DNA from: Halothiobacillus sp045689735
Lineage (GTDB): Bacteria > Pseudomonadota > Gammaproteobacteria > Halothiobacillales > Halothiobacillaceae
DNA length: 64,000 nucleotides
Assembly (NCBI RefSeq): GCF_045689735.1
Contig: NZ_CP142685.1
Span: forward strand, 558,001-622,000
Reading direction: 5' to 3'
The position numbers and the translations under genes were made by a program. The first letter of the stretch is position 1; each line of letters starts with the position of its first letter. Shown piece after piece: positions 40,683 to 49,217 of the stretch. Under the pieces are notes generated by a model. That model ran no database searches, was not told the origin of the DNA, and was given only the letters and a program-made list of their open reading frames with translations.

Positions 40683-40699
40683 GGTATGTGTCTTTATAG

Positions 40700-40777
40700 G
40701 CCTAACGTTTGAGTTCACCCGCTCGCGGAAGCGGGCGAAGCCCGCTGTAGCGAGTCGGGTGCAACGAAGGGTTGGGC
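40700..40777 (-). repeat. attC site 6
   Basis: Plus-strand borders GCCTAAC (40700-40706) and GTTGGGC (40771-40777), 78 bp. Arms TTCACCCGCTCGC/GCGAGTCGGGTGCAA and AGCGGGC/GCCCGCT form the long hairpin. Confidence 0.87.
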
Positions 40778-40778
40778 G

Positions 40779-41183
40779 TCACGTGCTCGGACGCTGGACT
40801 GGCGATAGGAGGTTTGCATCTCGCGCCAGCAGCCACCTACCACCGACGCGCCGCAGGACTGTGAGCGTGTGCCCCGCGCGCTCGATCGGCTGGCTCGCCC
40901 CTGGTGGCGTGACACTGACGGAGAGTCTGGTCCATAAGTAAGCCATGTCCCCCGAGACATGAATTTCCTGGATCTCCGAGACGCCCTCGAACTTTGGGCG
41001 AGGGCTGCCAGCCGGTACCCGGGATAGCGCTGCGAACTCTGCCTTTCGCATGGGCGGCCGACCAGGTACGAGAAAGACGACATCGTCTGTCATGAGGCCC
41101 AGCACGGTGTCGACGTCGCCCGCGTGGGTTGCAGACTGCCACGTTTGGACAAGCGTGCGGATTTGCTCTTCGTCGCTCAACAT
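40779..41183 (-). CDS. Cassette gene: SnoaL-like/DUF4440 (SgcJ/EcaC-type) protein
   Basis: Small protein of 134 aa with a cone-shaped NTF2-like fold expected from its pattern: EEQIRTLVQTWQSATHAGD, LMTDDVVFLVPG, AYLWTRLSVSV and RRVGGRWLLARDAN. It matches the SgcJ/EcaC group, whose catalytic role is generally unknown. The start at 41183 is supported by GAGG 5 nt upstream; the open frame to 41207 would begin in the attI-like core. It is the first cassette next to the attI-like site and so would be the best expressed. Confidence 0.78.
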   Translation of the reverse strand: MLSDEEQIRTLVQTWQSATHAGDVDTVLGLMTDDVVFLVPGRPPMRKAEFAALSRVPAGSPRPKFEGVSEIQEIHVSGDMAYLWTRLSVSVTPPGASQPIERAGHTLTVLRRVGGRWLLARDANLLSPVQRPST

Positions 41184-41201
41184 GCTGACCTCGCTGGTGA
41201 C

Positions 41202-41215
41202 GCCCAACGTTAAGT
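41202..41215 (-). other. attI-like double core site
   Basis: Read on the minus strand, ACTTAAC (RYYYAAC) abuts GTTGGGC (GTTRRRY) directly. There is no attC-type palindrome on the right side, so this looks like a simple integron insertion site rather than an attC. A palindrome ACACCGA-AA-TCGGTGT (41218-41233) lies next to it. Confidence 0.55.
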
Positions 41216-41625
41216 AGACACCGAAATCGGTGTATATTCAGAATGATGAAAGGTGTATAACATGGTCTATTATTCCTAATTGATTGATATTTATAGCATC
41301 ATTCCTTGATTGGGGATTCGTGTCGAATCCAAACACACCTGCGGGTCATTCGCCTAAACTGCTCGACTAAGTGCGAGCCAAGATTAGGGTGAAGCATTAC
41401 AGCATCGGCAGGGAAGCGCAATAGTCGCAGTAGTGGGCACGGCGTTTTATGGCAAGCGGTAGCCCAAGGATTATGGGGATGCGGGCGATGAAGGGGCAGC
41501 TTGGAAAATCCAATGAACGAGGACTTCGTCAGCTTCGCGTGAAATTGGTGTGAGTCCGTAACGGCCGTGTGTTGGCGATTTCCTTCGAGGCGTCCGCCTC
41601 TGGGTTGTTCGCGTACAATGCGCGG
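41216..41625. other. 410-bp gap between attI-like site and uvrD
   Basis: AT-rich near the attI-like site (about 41230-41310), where a cassette promoter on the minus strand would be expected, then closer to the genome average. I find no IntI motif (no Arg-His-Arg-Tyr recombinase pattern) and no convincing gene in any frame. The uvrD start has no strong Shine-Dalgarno. Confidence 0.5.
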
Positions 41626-43809
41626 ATGCAAGACGATCCCATTCTTTCCCCGCTCAATGAGGCGCAGCGTGAGGCGGTCACCAATGTGGCACCGGCAACG
41701 CTGGTGCTGGCGGGCGCCGGTTCCGGCAAAACCCGGGTGTTGACCCATCGCATGGCCTGGTTGTGCGCGGAGCAGGGTTTTTCGCCGCAGGAATTGCTCG
41801 CGGTGACTTTTACCAACAAGGCGGCGGGTGAGATGCGTGCGCGGTTGGCTGATCTGTTGCCGGCTGAGGCTTTGGGGCGCGGCTTGCGCTCGTTGTGGGT
41901 GGGGACTTTTCATGGTTTGTCCAACCGCTTGCTACGCCTGCATCATCAGGAAGCGAAGTTGCCGCCTGAGTTCCAGATTCTCGATAGTGAGGATCAGCTT
42001 CGGTTAATCAAGCGGTTATTGCGTGAGGCAGGATTGGATGACACCCGCTGGCCGCCGAAGATGGTGGCTGGGTTGATCAATCATTGGAAGGAGCAGGGCT
42101 TGCGCGCGGCGCATGTCGAGCCGCGCCGGGACGGGCAGGATGATGTGGTGCGCGAAATCTACCAGTCGTATGAAGCGTTATGCCAGCGCGGCGGGCTGGT
42201 GGATTTCACTGAACTGTTGTTGCGCGCGACCGAACTGCTGCGCGATCACGATGCCCTGCGCCAGCACTATCAGCGCCGGTTCCGGCAGGTGTTGATCGAT
42301 GAATTTCAGGATACGAACGATCTGCAATACGCTTGGACGCGGCTGCTCATCGGGGCGGATAACGGGATTTTTGCAGTCGGGGATGACGATCAGTCGATTT
42401 ACGGCTGGCGCGGGGCGAAGATCGAGCATATTCAGCATTTTTCACGGGATTTTCCGCAGACTCACCTCGTTCGGCTGGAGCAGAACTATCGTTCCACCGG
42501 GCATATTCTCGATGCGGCCAACGCGGTCATCGCGCGCAATCAGGGGCGGATGGGGAAAAATCTCTGGACTGCGGGTGATCGCGGTGCGCCCGTGCGCTAT
42601 TACCTCGCTTTTAACGAGCAGGACGAGGCGCATTTCGTGGTGCAGCAGATTGCCCATGCGGTGGCCGATGGGCTGGATCGGCGGGAATGTGCGGTGCTCT
42701 ATCGAGCCAATGCCCAGTCGCGGGTGCTGGAAGAGGCGCTGATCGCTGCCGGTTTACCGTATCGGGTGTATGGGGGGTTGCGCTTTTTCGATCGGGCGGA
42801 AATCCGCGATGCGCTGGCCTATTTGCGATTGCTCCATAACCGCGATGATGATGCCGCCTTTGAGCGGGTCATCAACACCCCGGCGCGTGGCTTGGGGGAG
42901 AAATCCCTGCAACAACTGCGGGAGACCGCGCGGACGCTGGGGGTTTCGCTCTGGCGTGCGGCGCGGCAGATGGTGCAGGTTCGTGCGCTGCCGCCCCGTG
43001 CGGCGGCGGCCTTGGCGGGGTTTCTGGATTTGATCGACACCAGCGCTACGGAACTGCGTGGCAGCAAGCTGGCCGAGCAGGTCGAGCAGTTGATCGACCG
43101 CAGCGGCTTGCGTGCCTTGCATCAGAATGACCGAGACCGCGAGCGGGGCGAAACCCGGCTGGAAAACCTCGATGAGCTGATTACCGCTGCGCGCAGCTTC
43201 GTATTCGACCCGGCTGCCGCCGATGGCATGGACGAGCTTGGCGCGTTTTTGAGCCAAACGAGCCTCGATGCGGGCGATGCCGAGGCCGAGCCTTGGGAGG
43301 ACTGTGTGCAACTGATGACCTTGCATGCGGCCAAGGGCTTGGAGTTTGCTCAGGTCTTTTTGGTCGGCATGGAAGAAGGTTTATTCCCGCATCAAATGGC
43401 TCTGGATGAACCGGGGCGGCTGGAAGAAGAACGGCGGCTTTGCTATGTCGGCATGACCCGCGCGCGGGTGCAGCTCACGCTGAGCAGCGCCGAATCCCGC
43501 CGCCTGCATGGCCGTCAGTTATTCTCGGTGCCCTCGCGGTTTTTGGGCGAATTACCGGCGAATCTGGTGTCGGAGGTTCGACCCAAGGCGTCGGCGAGTT
43601 GGCGGGCGCCGGCCGGGTTGCCGACTCGACCCGCGGAGGCCGAGGGCGGCTGGCGCATCGGCCAGCGGGTGCGGCATGCCAAATTCGGCGAAGGTACGCT
43701 CATCGACCACGAAGGCAGCGGCGCGAATACTCGGGTGCTCGTGAATTTTGGCGCGGAAGGCAGTAAGTGGCTGATTTTAAGCTTCGCGCGCTTGACGGCT
43801 CTGGATTGA
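41626..43809 (+). CDS. uvrD: DNA helicase II UvrD
   Basis: 3'-5' superfamily 1A helicase of nucleotide-excision and mismatch repair. The 727 aa run from LNEAQREAV (Q motif) through Walker A AGAGSGKT, VTFTNKAAGEM, VGTFHGL, Walker B VDEFQDTN-like IDEFQDTND, GDDDQSIYGWRGA, LEQNYRS and LMTLHAAKGLEF. The C-terminal Tudor-like RNA-polymerase-binding region (QRVRHAKFGEGT) distinguishes UvrD from Rep. I start at the ATG at 41626, which matches the E. coli N-terminus; the upstream frame is spurious. It bounds the cassette array and is convergent with the DtxR gene. Confidence 0.95.
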   Translation: MQDDPILSPLNEAQREAVTNVAPATLVLAGAGSGKTRVLTHRMAWLCAEQGFSPQELLAVTFTNKAAGEMRARLADLLPAEALGRGLRSLWVGTFHGLSNRLLRLHHQEAKLPPEFQILDSEDQLRLIKRLLREAGLDDTRWPPKMVAGLINHWKEQGLRAAHVEPRRDGQDDVVREIYQSYEALCQRGGLVDFTELLLRATELLRDHDALRQHYQRRFRQVLIDEFQDTNDLQYAWTRLLIGADNGIFAVGDDDQSIYGWRGAKIEHIQHFSRDFPQTHLVRLEQNYRSTGHILDAANAVIARNQGRMGKNLWTAGDRGAPVRYYLAFNEQDEAHFVVQQIAHAVADGLDRRECAVLYRANAQSRVLEEALIAAGLPYRVYGGLRFFDRAEIRDALAYLRLLHNRDDDAAFERVINTPARGLGEKSLQQLRETARTLGVSLWRAARQMVQVRALPPRAAAALAGFLDLIDTSATELRGSKLAEQVEQLIDRSGLRALHQNDRDRERGETRLENLDELITAARSFVFDPAAADGMDELGAFLSQTSLDAGDAEAEPWEDCVQLMTLHAAKGLEFAQVFLVGMEEGLFPHQMALDEPGRLEEERRLCYVGMTRARVQLTLSSAESRRLHGRQLFSVPSRFLGELPANLVSEVRPKASASWRAPAGLPTRPAEAEGGWRIGQRVRHAKFGEGTLIDHEGSGANTRVLVNFGAEGSKWLILSFARLTALD

Positions 43810-43818
43810 GGCCGTGCC

Positions 43819-44526
43819 TCACTGGGCGTTGGCTGACTGCCCGCTGCCGCCGGTTCGTACGACCCAAATCGTTTCGGCAAGGCTCATGCTGACGGGCAGC
43901 ATGGGGCGGTTGTCGGTCATGAGCAGCACATCGCTGCCCGCTAGCGAATCCGCCGCGCGGGTCACGGACTGACCGGGCACCAGCCCGAGTTTGCTCAACA
44001 GTTTGAGTTGCCCGGCGTTTTGCGCAGCAAGCCGCACGATGCAGGCGCGCTCGCCCAACGCCAAGGCGGTTAGCGCGACCAAATCCCGCCGCTCGATCGG
44101 TGCCTCATCCGGGGCAGGAATCGGTGCGCCGTGGGGATCGAATTCCGGGCAGCCCAAATGCCGCCACAGCCGGTCGATCAATGCGCTGGAAAACGCATGC
44201 TCCAGCACCTCGGCTTCGGCATCGACCTCTTCCAGCGGCACGGCGAGATCGCGCACCAGGAAGGTTTCGATGATCCGGTGCCGTCGGATCATATCCACGG
44301 CAATGGCCGCGCCCGCGGGCGTCAGCCGGGCGCCCTGATAACGCTCGTAGTGCACCAGTCCTTCTTGCCCCAGCTTTTTCAGCATCGCCGTGGCCGATGC
44401 CTGCGCGATATTCAGCCGTTCCGCCACCGCCGAGGTGCTGACGGGCGCATCGGGCGTGAGTTCAGCGAGCTTGAACAACGCCTTGAGATAATCTTCGTGC
44501 GCGGGGCTGGTTTTGAGCGCATTCAT
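43819..44526 (-). CDS. DtxR/MntR-family metal-dependent regulator
   Basis: Iron- or manganese-responsive transcription factor of 235 aa. A winged helix (about 8-70; VAERLNIAQASATAMLKKLGQEGLV) is followed by the metal-binding and dimerisation domain (about 70-150; RRHRIIETFL and EVLEHAFSSALIDRL) and a C-terminal SH3/FeoA-like domain (about 155-225). The long form with the third domain resembles DtxR/IdeR more than E. coli MntR. It lies 3 bp after the gamma carbonic anhydrase gene on the same strand. The metal cannot be assigned by eye. Confidence 0.87.
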   Translation of the reverse strand: MNALKTSPAHEDYLKALFKLAELTPDAPVSTSAVAERLNIAQASATAMLKKLGQEGLVHYERYQGARLTPAGAAIAVDMIRRHRIIETFLVRDLAVPLEEVDAEAEVLEHAFSSALIDRLWRHLGCPEFDPHGAPIPAPDEAPIERRDLVALTALALGERACIVRLAAQNAGQLKLLSKLGLVPGQSVTRAADSLAGSDVLLMTDNRPMLPVSMSLAETIWVVRTGGSGQSANAQ

Positions 44527-44529
44527 GGC

Positions 44530-45072
44530 TTAGTCAATCGCTTGGCTGTGCTGGTGGTGAGTGGCGGCGAGCTTGCGGTAGAAGGCCGCCGATTCGGCAA
44601 AATACGCGCGCTCTTCTTCGGTGAGCGGGCGCACTTTGCGGGCGGGGGTGCCGAGATACAAAAAGCCGGATTCCAGTACCTTGCCGGGGGCGACCACACT
44701 GCCCGCGCCGATCAGCACCTGATCTTCCACCACGACCTCATCGAGCACGATCGCGCCGATGCCGACCAGCACCTCATTCCCGATGGTGCAGGCGTGCAAG
44801 GTGGCACGATGCCCCACCGTGACCGCGCGCCCGACCCGGCAGGCCGTGCCGGCGGGACGCCGTGGACTGATCTGGTTGACGTGCACGATCACGCCATCCT
44901 GCAAATTCGTATCGGCGCCGATTTCGATGCGGTTGACATCCCCGCGCAGCACGGCACCCGGCCAGACCGAGACGCCCTCGTGCAGGGTGACATCACCAAT
45001 GACCAGCGCCATTGGGTCGATCCAGACATCCGCCCCGAGGGTGGGTGAAGCATCAGCAAAGCTGCGAATCAT
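44530..45072 (-). CDS. Gamma carbonic anhydrase-family hexapeptide protein
   Basis: Left-handed beta-helix protein of 180 aa with many I/V-G-x repeats (GVSVWPGAVLRGD; GIGAIVLD; IGAGSVVAPG). The three zinc-ligand histidines of the CamH/YrdA group are visible in VIVHVNQ and VGHRATLHACTIG. It ends in a C-terminal helix. Activity as a carbonic anhydrase is not certain because many YrdA proteins test inactive. It is followed 3 bp later by a metal-dependent regulator, which suggests metal-linked expression. CO2/bicarbonate handling would fit an autotroph. Confidence 0.88.
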   Translation of the reverse strand: MIRSFADASPTLGADVWIDPMALVIGDVTLHEGVSVWPGAVLRGDVNRIEIGADTNLQDGVIVHVNQISPRRPAGTACRVGRAVTVGHRATLHACTIGNEVLVGIGAIVLDEVVVEDQVLIGAGSVVAPGKVLESGFLYLGTPARKVRPLTEEERAYFAESAAFYRKLAATHHQHSQAID

Positions 45073-45428
45073 GCAGTGGACTCAAATAATGTAATGGACA
45101 GGGCGTCGGGGCAACGGAGAGCCCGCGGTCATGCCCTAGGCGGTGAGGACAACCATCGCCATCGGGTGCTTTCAGTGTACCAGTATCGTTCCGGGTGCAG
45201 GGAATCGAGCAGATACAGGGGCAGTGTCTCCCGCCCATCAAACGACGACGCTGGAAAAATCCTCCGCATCCACGAATTGGCTGGGCGTTTTTCGGGATAG
45301 ATAGCCTGGCTTCTTTTGCATTCCCGAGCAATTCACTATATTTTGAAGGGCTGCTGCTTGCTGCGCAGCGGTATGTTGGGTTGCTGTTATCTGGAAATAT
45401 TCCCTGCTGGGGAGAAGGAGAAAACGAG
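45073..45428. other. 356-bp divergent intergenic region
   Basis: Separates the gamma carbonic anhydrase (minus) from cytochrome c' (plus). A possible sigma-70 promoter for the cytochrome gene is TTGCAT-17 nt-TATTTT (about 45316-45344). The rest contains no gene I can support. Confidence 0.4.
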
Positions 45429-45893
45429 ATGCGTTCAATCAAGATGGCCTTGGGTTTGGTGCTTGGCGCGACGGTGGCGATGGGGAGTCTGGCGAATGCG
45501 GATGCCATGTCCGATGCGATCAAATACCGTAAGTCGATGATGGAAGTGACCGGGTACAACTTCAAAATGATGGCCGCCATGGTCAAAAAGGAAATGCCGT
45601 TCGATAAGGCGCAATTCGAAAAAATGGCCTCAACCGTCCACACCATGAGCCTGCTCACGCTGGATGGTTTCCCGAAAGGCTCGGATTCTCTGGCAGGCGA
45701 TACCAACGCGAAAGATGCCGTGTGGAGCGAGCCGGCCAAATTTAAAGATGATGTCGCGGCTTTCCAGAAAGCATCGGCTGATCTCGTGGCCGCAGCAAAA
45801 ACCGGCGATATGGCGCAAATTGGCCCCAAATTCAAAGAAACGGCCGGTAGCTGCAAAAAATGCCATGATTCTTTCCGCTCCAAGTCGGAATAA
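45429..45893 (+). CDS. Cytochrome c'-like periplasmic heme protein
   Basis: Precursor of 154 aa with a Sec signal peptide (MRSIKMALGLVLGATVAMG, cleavage probably after ANADA) and one heme site CKKCH near the C-terminus, followed by DSFRSK. The four-helix pattern YRKSMM...FDKAQFEKMAS...FKDDVAAFQKA is that of the cytochrome c'/c556 family. Such proteins bind NO or transfer electrons in the periplasm. The ATG at 45429 has AAGGAG upstream. It ends before a strong terminator and is a single-gene unit. Confidence 0.9.
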   Translation: MRSIKMALGLVLGATVAMGSLANADAMSDAIKYRKSMMEVTGYNFKMMAAMVKKEMPFDKAQFEKMASTVHTMSLLTLDGFPKGSDSLAGDTNAKDAVWSEPAKFKDDVAAFQKASADLVAAAKTGDMAQIGPKFKETAGSCKKCHDSFRSKSE

Positions 45894-45942
45894 GACGGCA
45901 ATTCGCTTGATCCGCTGAATCCGTTCAGGCAGTGATTGAATC

Positions 45943-45970
45943 ACCCGGCTTCGGCCGGGTTTTATTTTTT
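45943..45970 (+). terminator. Rho-independent terminator after cytochrome c'
   Basis: ACCCGGC-TTCG-GCCGGGT stem with a stable TTCG loop, followed by TTTATTTTTT. Confidence 0.92.
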
Positions 45971-46013
45971 GCAGGTTTCTGCCGGGCAGCGTTGAGTTTT
46001 TCCAGGGTATCCC

Positions 46014-46040
46014 TTAAGTTTGCCGCCGCGCGGTCGATAA
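46014..46040 (+). promoter_or_regulatory. Sigma-28 (FliA) promoter of the chemoreceptor gene
   Basis: TTAAGTTT (46014-46021), an 11-nt spacer, then GTCGATAA (46033-46040). The FliA consensus is TAAAGTTT-N11-GCCGATAA; two positions differ. It lies 54 bp before the start codon of the methyl-accepting protein and places the gene in the flagellar/chemotaxis regulon. Confidence 0.8.
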
Positions 46041-46094
46041 ACCGCCCACGGAGTCGTTGGATTCTGCCTGTTTGTTTTTTCGAAGGACACTGCA

Positions 46095-47738
46095 ATGACC
46101 ATCAAAGCCAAGTTGATCCTGCTCTCGGCGCTGTCGATCGTGATGATGCTCTTTTTGGGATTTTACGGCCTGTACCACGAAAATGCGGCGCAGGATCGGG
46201 CGGATCGCAATTACGAACTTCGGGTATTGCCGTTGATCGATTCGGCGCATTCGGTGCGAAACATAAACCGGATCATGATTCAGCTGCAGTTCGCCCTGCA
46301 GCATGATCCCAAGGGGGCGGCCGCCCAGTTGCATCTGGATCACGGTATCGATCAACACTTCAATCAGATTGATGCCGATCTCAAATCGCTGGTGGAATCC
46401 AACCAGCGGTTGAGTGCCGTCCAACATCGCTCGGCAGCGACCAATCAGGCCAAGGAGGCGCTGCTGGCGGCGGAAAAAACCCTGATAACCCGCGATGTGC
46501 CGCCGATCGTGGCGGCGCTGCAGGCCGGGGATTTCGACGGTGCCCGCACGCAGCTCGTGAAGAACATGGTGGGCGACATGCGGGTATTTTCCGACGCGGC
46601 CACGGCCTATCAGGATGCCTTGAAAGAGAACCTCGCCACAGAAAACAATACCAGTCGCGCCCAGGTCGAGCGGGATAACTGGATTTACCTGTTGCTGCTG
46701 GTGGTGACGATTGCGGTGATTTTCTTTATCGCGGTCTGGGTGATTCGCGAGGTGGCCAAGGGGCTGAATACGGCGGATACGCTGGCGAAACGCTTTGCCC
46801 AGGGCGTGTTTGATCAGCCGGCCTCCGTCGAGACGCGGGATGAAATCGCGGTGATCGTGGCGAATCTCGATAAAGCGCGGGAATCGCTGCGCGGCACGCT
46901 CAAATCGATCGGCAGTGCCTCGGTGCAGCTTGCTTCCGCGGCGGAGGAAACCTCAGCGGTGTCCAGCCAGACCGATCAGGGCGTGCGCCAGCAGCAGCAG
47001 GAAATCGAGATGGTAGCGGCGGCGATGAATGAAATGAGCGCCACCGTGCACGACATCGCGCGCAATGCCGCCGATGCCTCGCGGGCTGCGGGCGATGCCA
47101 ATGCGTCGGCGGAATCCGGGCAACAGATCGTGCATCGTTCGGTGGCGACGATCAACCAGTTGGCGAGTAATGTCGAGGAAGTCGCTCAGGCGATTACCGC
47201 CCTGGAGGGGGAATCCCGCGAGATTGGCAAGGTGCTGGATGTGATCCGCGCGATTGCCGAGCAAACCAACCTGCTCGCGCTCAATGCCGCGATCGAGGCG
47301 GCGCGCGCCGGTGAACATGGTCGCGGATTTGCGGTGGTGGCCGAGGAGGTGCGTTCGCTGGCCTCGCGCACGCAGGGTTCGACCGAAGAAATCCGGCAAA
47401 TGATCGAGCGCCTGCAACACGGTGCCGAGGCCGCCGTGGGCGCGATGCAGCAAGGCAAGCATCAGGTGTCGGCCAGCATCGAGGCGATGTCGGAAACCGA
47501 GCGCTCGCTGGGCGACATTACTCGTTCGGTGCAAACCATCAATGATCTGAACTTCCAGATCGCCAGCGCAGCCGAAGAACAGAGCGCCGTGACCGAGGAA
47601 ATGAACCGCAATGTGCAGAAAATCTCCTCGATCAGCGAGCAATCCGCCGAGGGTGCGGGCCAAACCCGGATCGCCTCAGAGGAACTCGCCCGGTTGGCCG
47701 AGGGTTTGCAGGCAAAAATCAATCAGTTCCGGCTGTAA
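46095..47738 (+). CDS. Methyl-accepting chemotaxis protein
   Basis: Transmembrane chemoreceptor of 547 aa. Layout: first helix about 6-28, four-helix-bundle periplasmic sensor about 29-193, second helix about 194-216, HAMP about 217-270, then the coiled-coil signalling domain. The highly conserved hairpin tip begins near residue 388 (EQTNLLALNAAIEAARAGE). Methylation helices flank it. No C-terminal CheR-docking pentapeptide is seen (ends NQFRL). The ligand is unknown; the bundle resembles the 4HB_MCP type. An AAGGA ribosome site and a FliA promoter precede it. Confidence 0.95.
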   Translation: MTIKAKLILLSALSIVMMLFLGFYGLYHENAAQDRADRNYELRVLPLIDSAHSVRNINRIMIQLQFALQHDPKGAAAQLHLDHGIDQHFNQIDADLKSLVESNQRLSAVQHRSAATNQAKEALLAAEKTLITRDVPPIVAALQAGDFDGARTQLVKNMVGDMRVFSDAATAYQDALKENLATENNTSRAQVERDNWIYLLLLVVTIAVIFFIAVWVIREVAKGLNTADTLAKRFAQGVFDQPASVETRDEIAVIVANLDKARESLRGTLKSIGSASVQLASAAEETSAVSSQTDQGVRQQQQEIEMVAAAMNEMSATVHDIARNAADASRAAGDANASAESGQQIVHRSVATINQLASNVEEVAQAITALEGESREIGKVLDVIRAIAEQTNLLALNAAIEAARAGEHGRGFAVVAEEVRSLASRTQGSTEEIRQMIERLQHGAEAAVGAMQQGKHQVSASIEAMSETERSLGDITRSVQTINDLNFQIASAAEEQSAVTEEMNRNVQKISSISEQSAEGAGQTRIASEELARLAEGLQAKINQFRL

Positions 47739-47932
47739 GCCGCCCACGCGAGCCATGGGCGAGTTATGCTAGACTTTGAGCCGTAGCGCCTCTCGGCGCG
47801 CGTGACTGTCAGTAAGAGCAAGGGGCGTTTGGGCTCCTTGTTCGTTTTTGGCCGATGGGTTTCTGAGCGATTTTTTTGAGTCGCGAAAATTCTGTCGGTA
47901 TTTTAGCCATCAAACTTGTTCAGGAAGCCGTT

Positions 47933-49141
47933 ATGAGTGCCGTGACCGCCCATCTGATGCCCACCTATAACCGTCAACCGGTTTCGTTTGTGCGGGGGGA
48001 GGGGGCGCGCCTGTGGGATGAGGCGGGTCGGGTCTATCTCGATGCCTTGAGCGGCATTGCCGTGACCGGATTGGGGCACGCCCATCCGGACATCAGCGCG
48101 GCGCTGTGTGAGCAGGCCAAAACGCTGATCCACACCTCCAATGTCTATGGCATTCCCTGGCAGGCGAAGCTCGCGGATCGTCTGGCGGCCATCTCGGGCA
48201 TGAGTTCGGTGTTCTTCGGTAACTCCGGCGCGGAGGCGAATGAAGCCGCGCTCAAACTCTCCCGGTTGTTCGCCCGGCAAAAGGGCATCGAGAACCCGTT
48301 GGTGGTCGTGATGGAAACCAGTTTCCATGGCCGCACGATGGCGACCCTGGCCGCCACCGGAAATGCCGCGATCCAAAAAGGGTTTGAGCCATTGCTGGGC
48401 GGATTCGTCCGGGTGCCGTATGGCGATCTGGCGGCTTTGTCGGCAGTGGCCGAGCAGCATCAGGACATCGTGGCCGTTCTGGTCGAGCCGGTGCAGGGCG
48501 AGGGCGGCGTGCGTCCGGCGCCTGCCGGTTATCTGCGCGGGGTGCGCGCGCTCTGCGATCAATACGATTGGCTGATGATGGTCGATGAGGTGCAGACCGG
48601 CATCGGCCGCACCGGGCAGTGGTTCGGTTTTCAGCATGAGCCGGGGCTGTTGCCGGATGTGATGAGTCTGGCCAAGGGGCTGGGCAATGGGGTGCCGATC
48701 GGCGCCTGCCTTGCGGCAGGTAAAGCGGCCAGCCTGTTTGCGCCGGGCAATCATGGTTCGACTTTTGGCGGTAATCCCTTGGTCTGCCGGGTGGCGCATA
48801 CGGTGCTCGAGGTCATCGAGCGGGATGGCCTGCGGGCGCGCGCTGCGGCGCTGGGTGCACGCATTCAGGCCGGATTGTCTGCCGGATTCGCTGAGGTTCC
48901 GGCGGTACAGGCCGTGCGCGGGCAGGGGTTGATGATCGGCGTCGTGCTCGATCGCCCCTGTGGCGAACTCGTCCGTCGGGCGCTGGATGCGGGCTTGTTG
49001 ATCAATGTCACGGCCAGTTCCGTGATTCGCTTGCTGCCGCCGCTGATTTTTACCGATGCCGATGCCGATGAGCTGGTGGCTTCATTGGTCGCGCTGGTGC
49101 GCGACTGGCTCCAGGAAAACGAAACGCAAATCACGGATTGA
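47933..49141 (+). CDS. argD: Acetylornithine aminotransferase
   Basis: PLP enzyme converting N-acetylglutamate semialdehyde to N-acetylornithine in arginine synthesis. The 402 aa show GHAHPDI, FGNSGAEANEAALK, SFHGRTMATL, the D-E-V-Q-T-G-I-G-R-T-G stretch, and the PLP lysine in SLAKGLGNG. The ATG at 47933 has AGGAAG upstream; the open frame before it is not conserved in the family. First gene of argD-argF-argA-rsmJ. Confidence 0.95.
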   Translation: MSAVTAHLMPTYNRQPVSFVRGEGARLWDEAGRVYLDALSGIAVTGLGHAHPDISAALCEQAKTLIHTSNVYGIPWQAKLADRLAAISGMSSVFFGNSGAEANEAALKLSRLFARQKGIENPLVVVMETSFHGRTMATLAATGNAAIQKGFEPLLGGFVRVPYGDLAALSAVAEQHQDIVAVLVEPVQGEGGVRPAPAGYLRGVRALCDQYDWLMMVDEVQTGIGRTGQWFGFQHEPGLLPDVMSLAKGLGNGVPIGACLAAGKAASLFAPGNHGSTFGGNPLVCRVAHTVLEVIERDGLRARAAALGARIQAGLSAGFAEVPAVQAVRGQGLMIGVVLDRPCGELVRRALDAGLLINVTASSVIRLLPPLIFTDADADELVASLVALVRDWLQENETQITD

Positions 49142-49217
49142 GGGCGGATGGCCAGCCGGGATGCTGGCCCCCGGCACCGAGCGATTCGGGCGCCGGGAAT
49201 ACCAAGAGATACTTACG

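Larger units (their letters stand above)
36633..41215 (-). mobile_element. Integrase-less integron cassette array (CALIN) of six cassettes
   Basis: Six genes, all on the minus strand, each lie next to a 55-81 bp imperfect palindrome bounded by the integron core sequences RYYYAAC and GTTRRRY. Read on the minus strand each attC follows its gene's 3' end. The order from the attI-like end is DUF4440 protein, membrane protein, HNH nuclease, VOC protein, PIN-like protein, DUF91/NucS-like nuclease. Base composition varies from cassette to cassette and several are more AT-rich than neighbouring housekeeping genes. No tyrosine-recombinase IntI gene is present within the window, so the array is either a relic or depends on an integrase elsewhere. 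Confidence 0.88.

Noticed and set aside
36633..41215. CRISPR array as the explanation of the spaced palindromes
   Set aside because: The units differ in length and inner sequence and are separated by full genes. Only the short end motifs are conserved, which fits attC and not CRISPR repeats.
41299..41913. Remnant of an integron integrase on the minus strand
   Set aside because: The 204-aa frame runs antisense into uvrD and shows none of the recombinase Arg/His/Tyr motifs.
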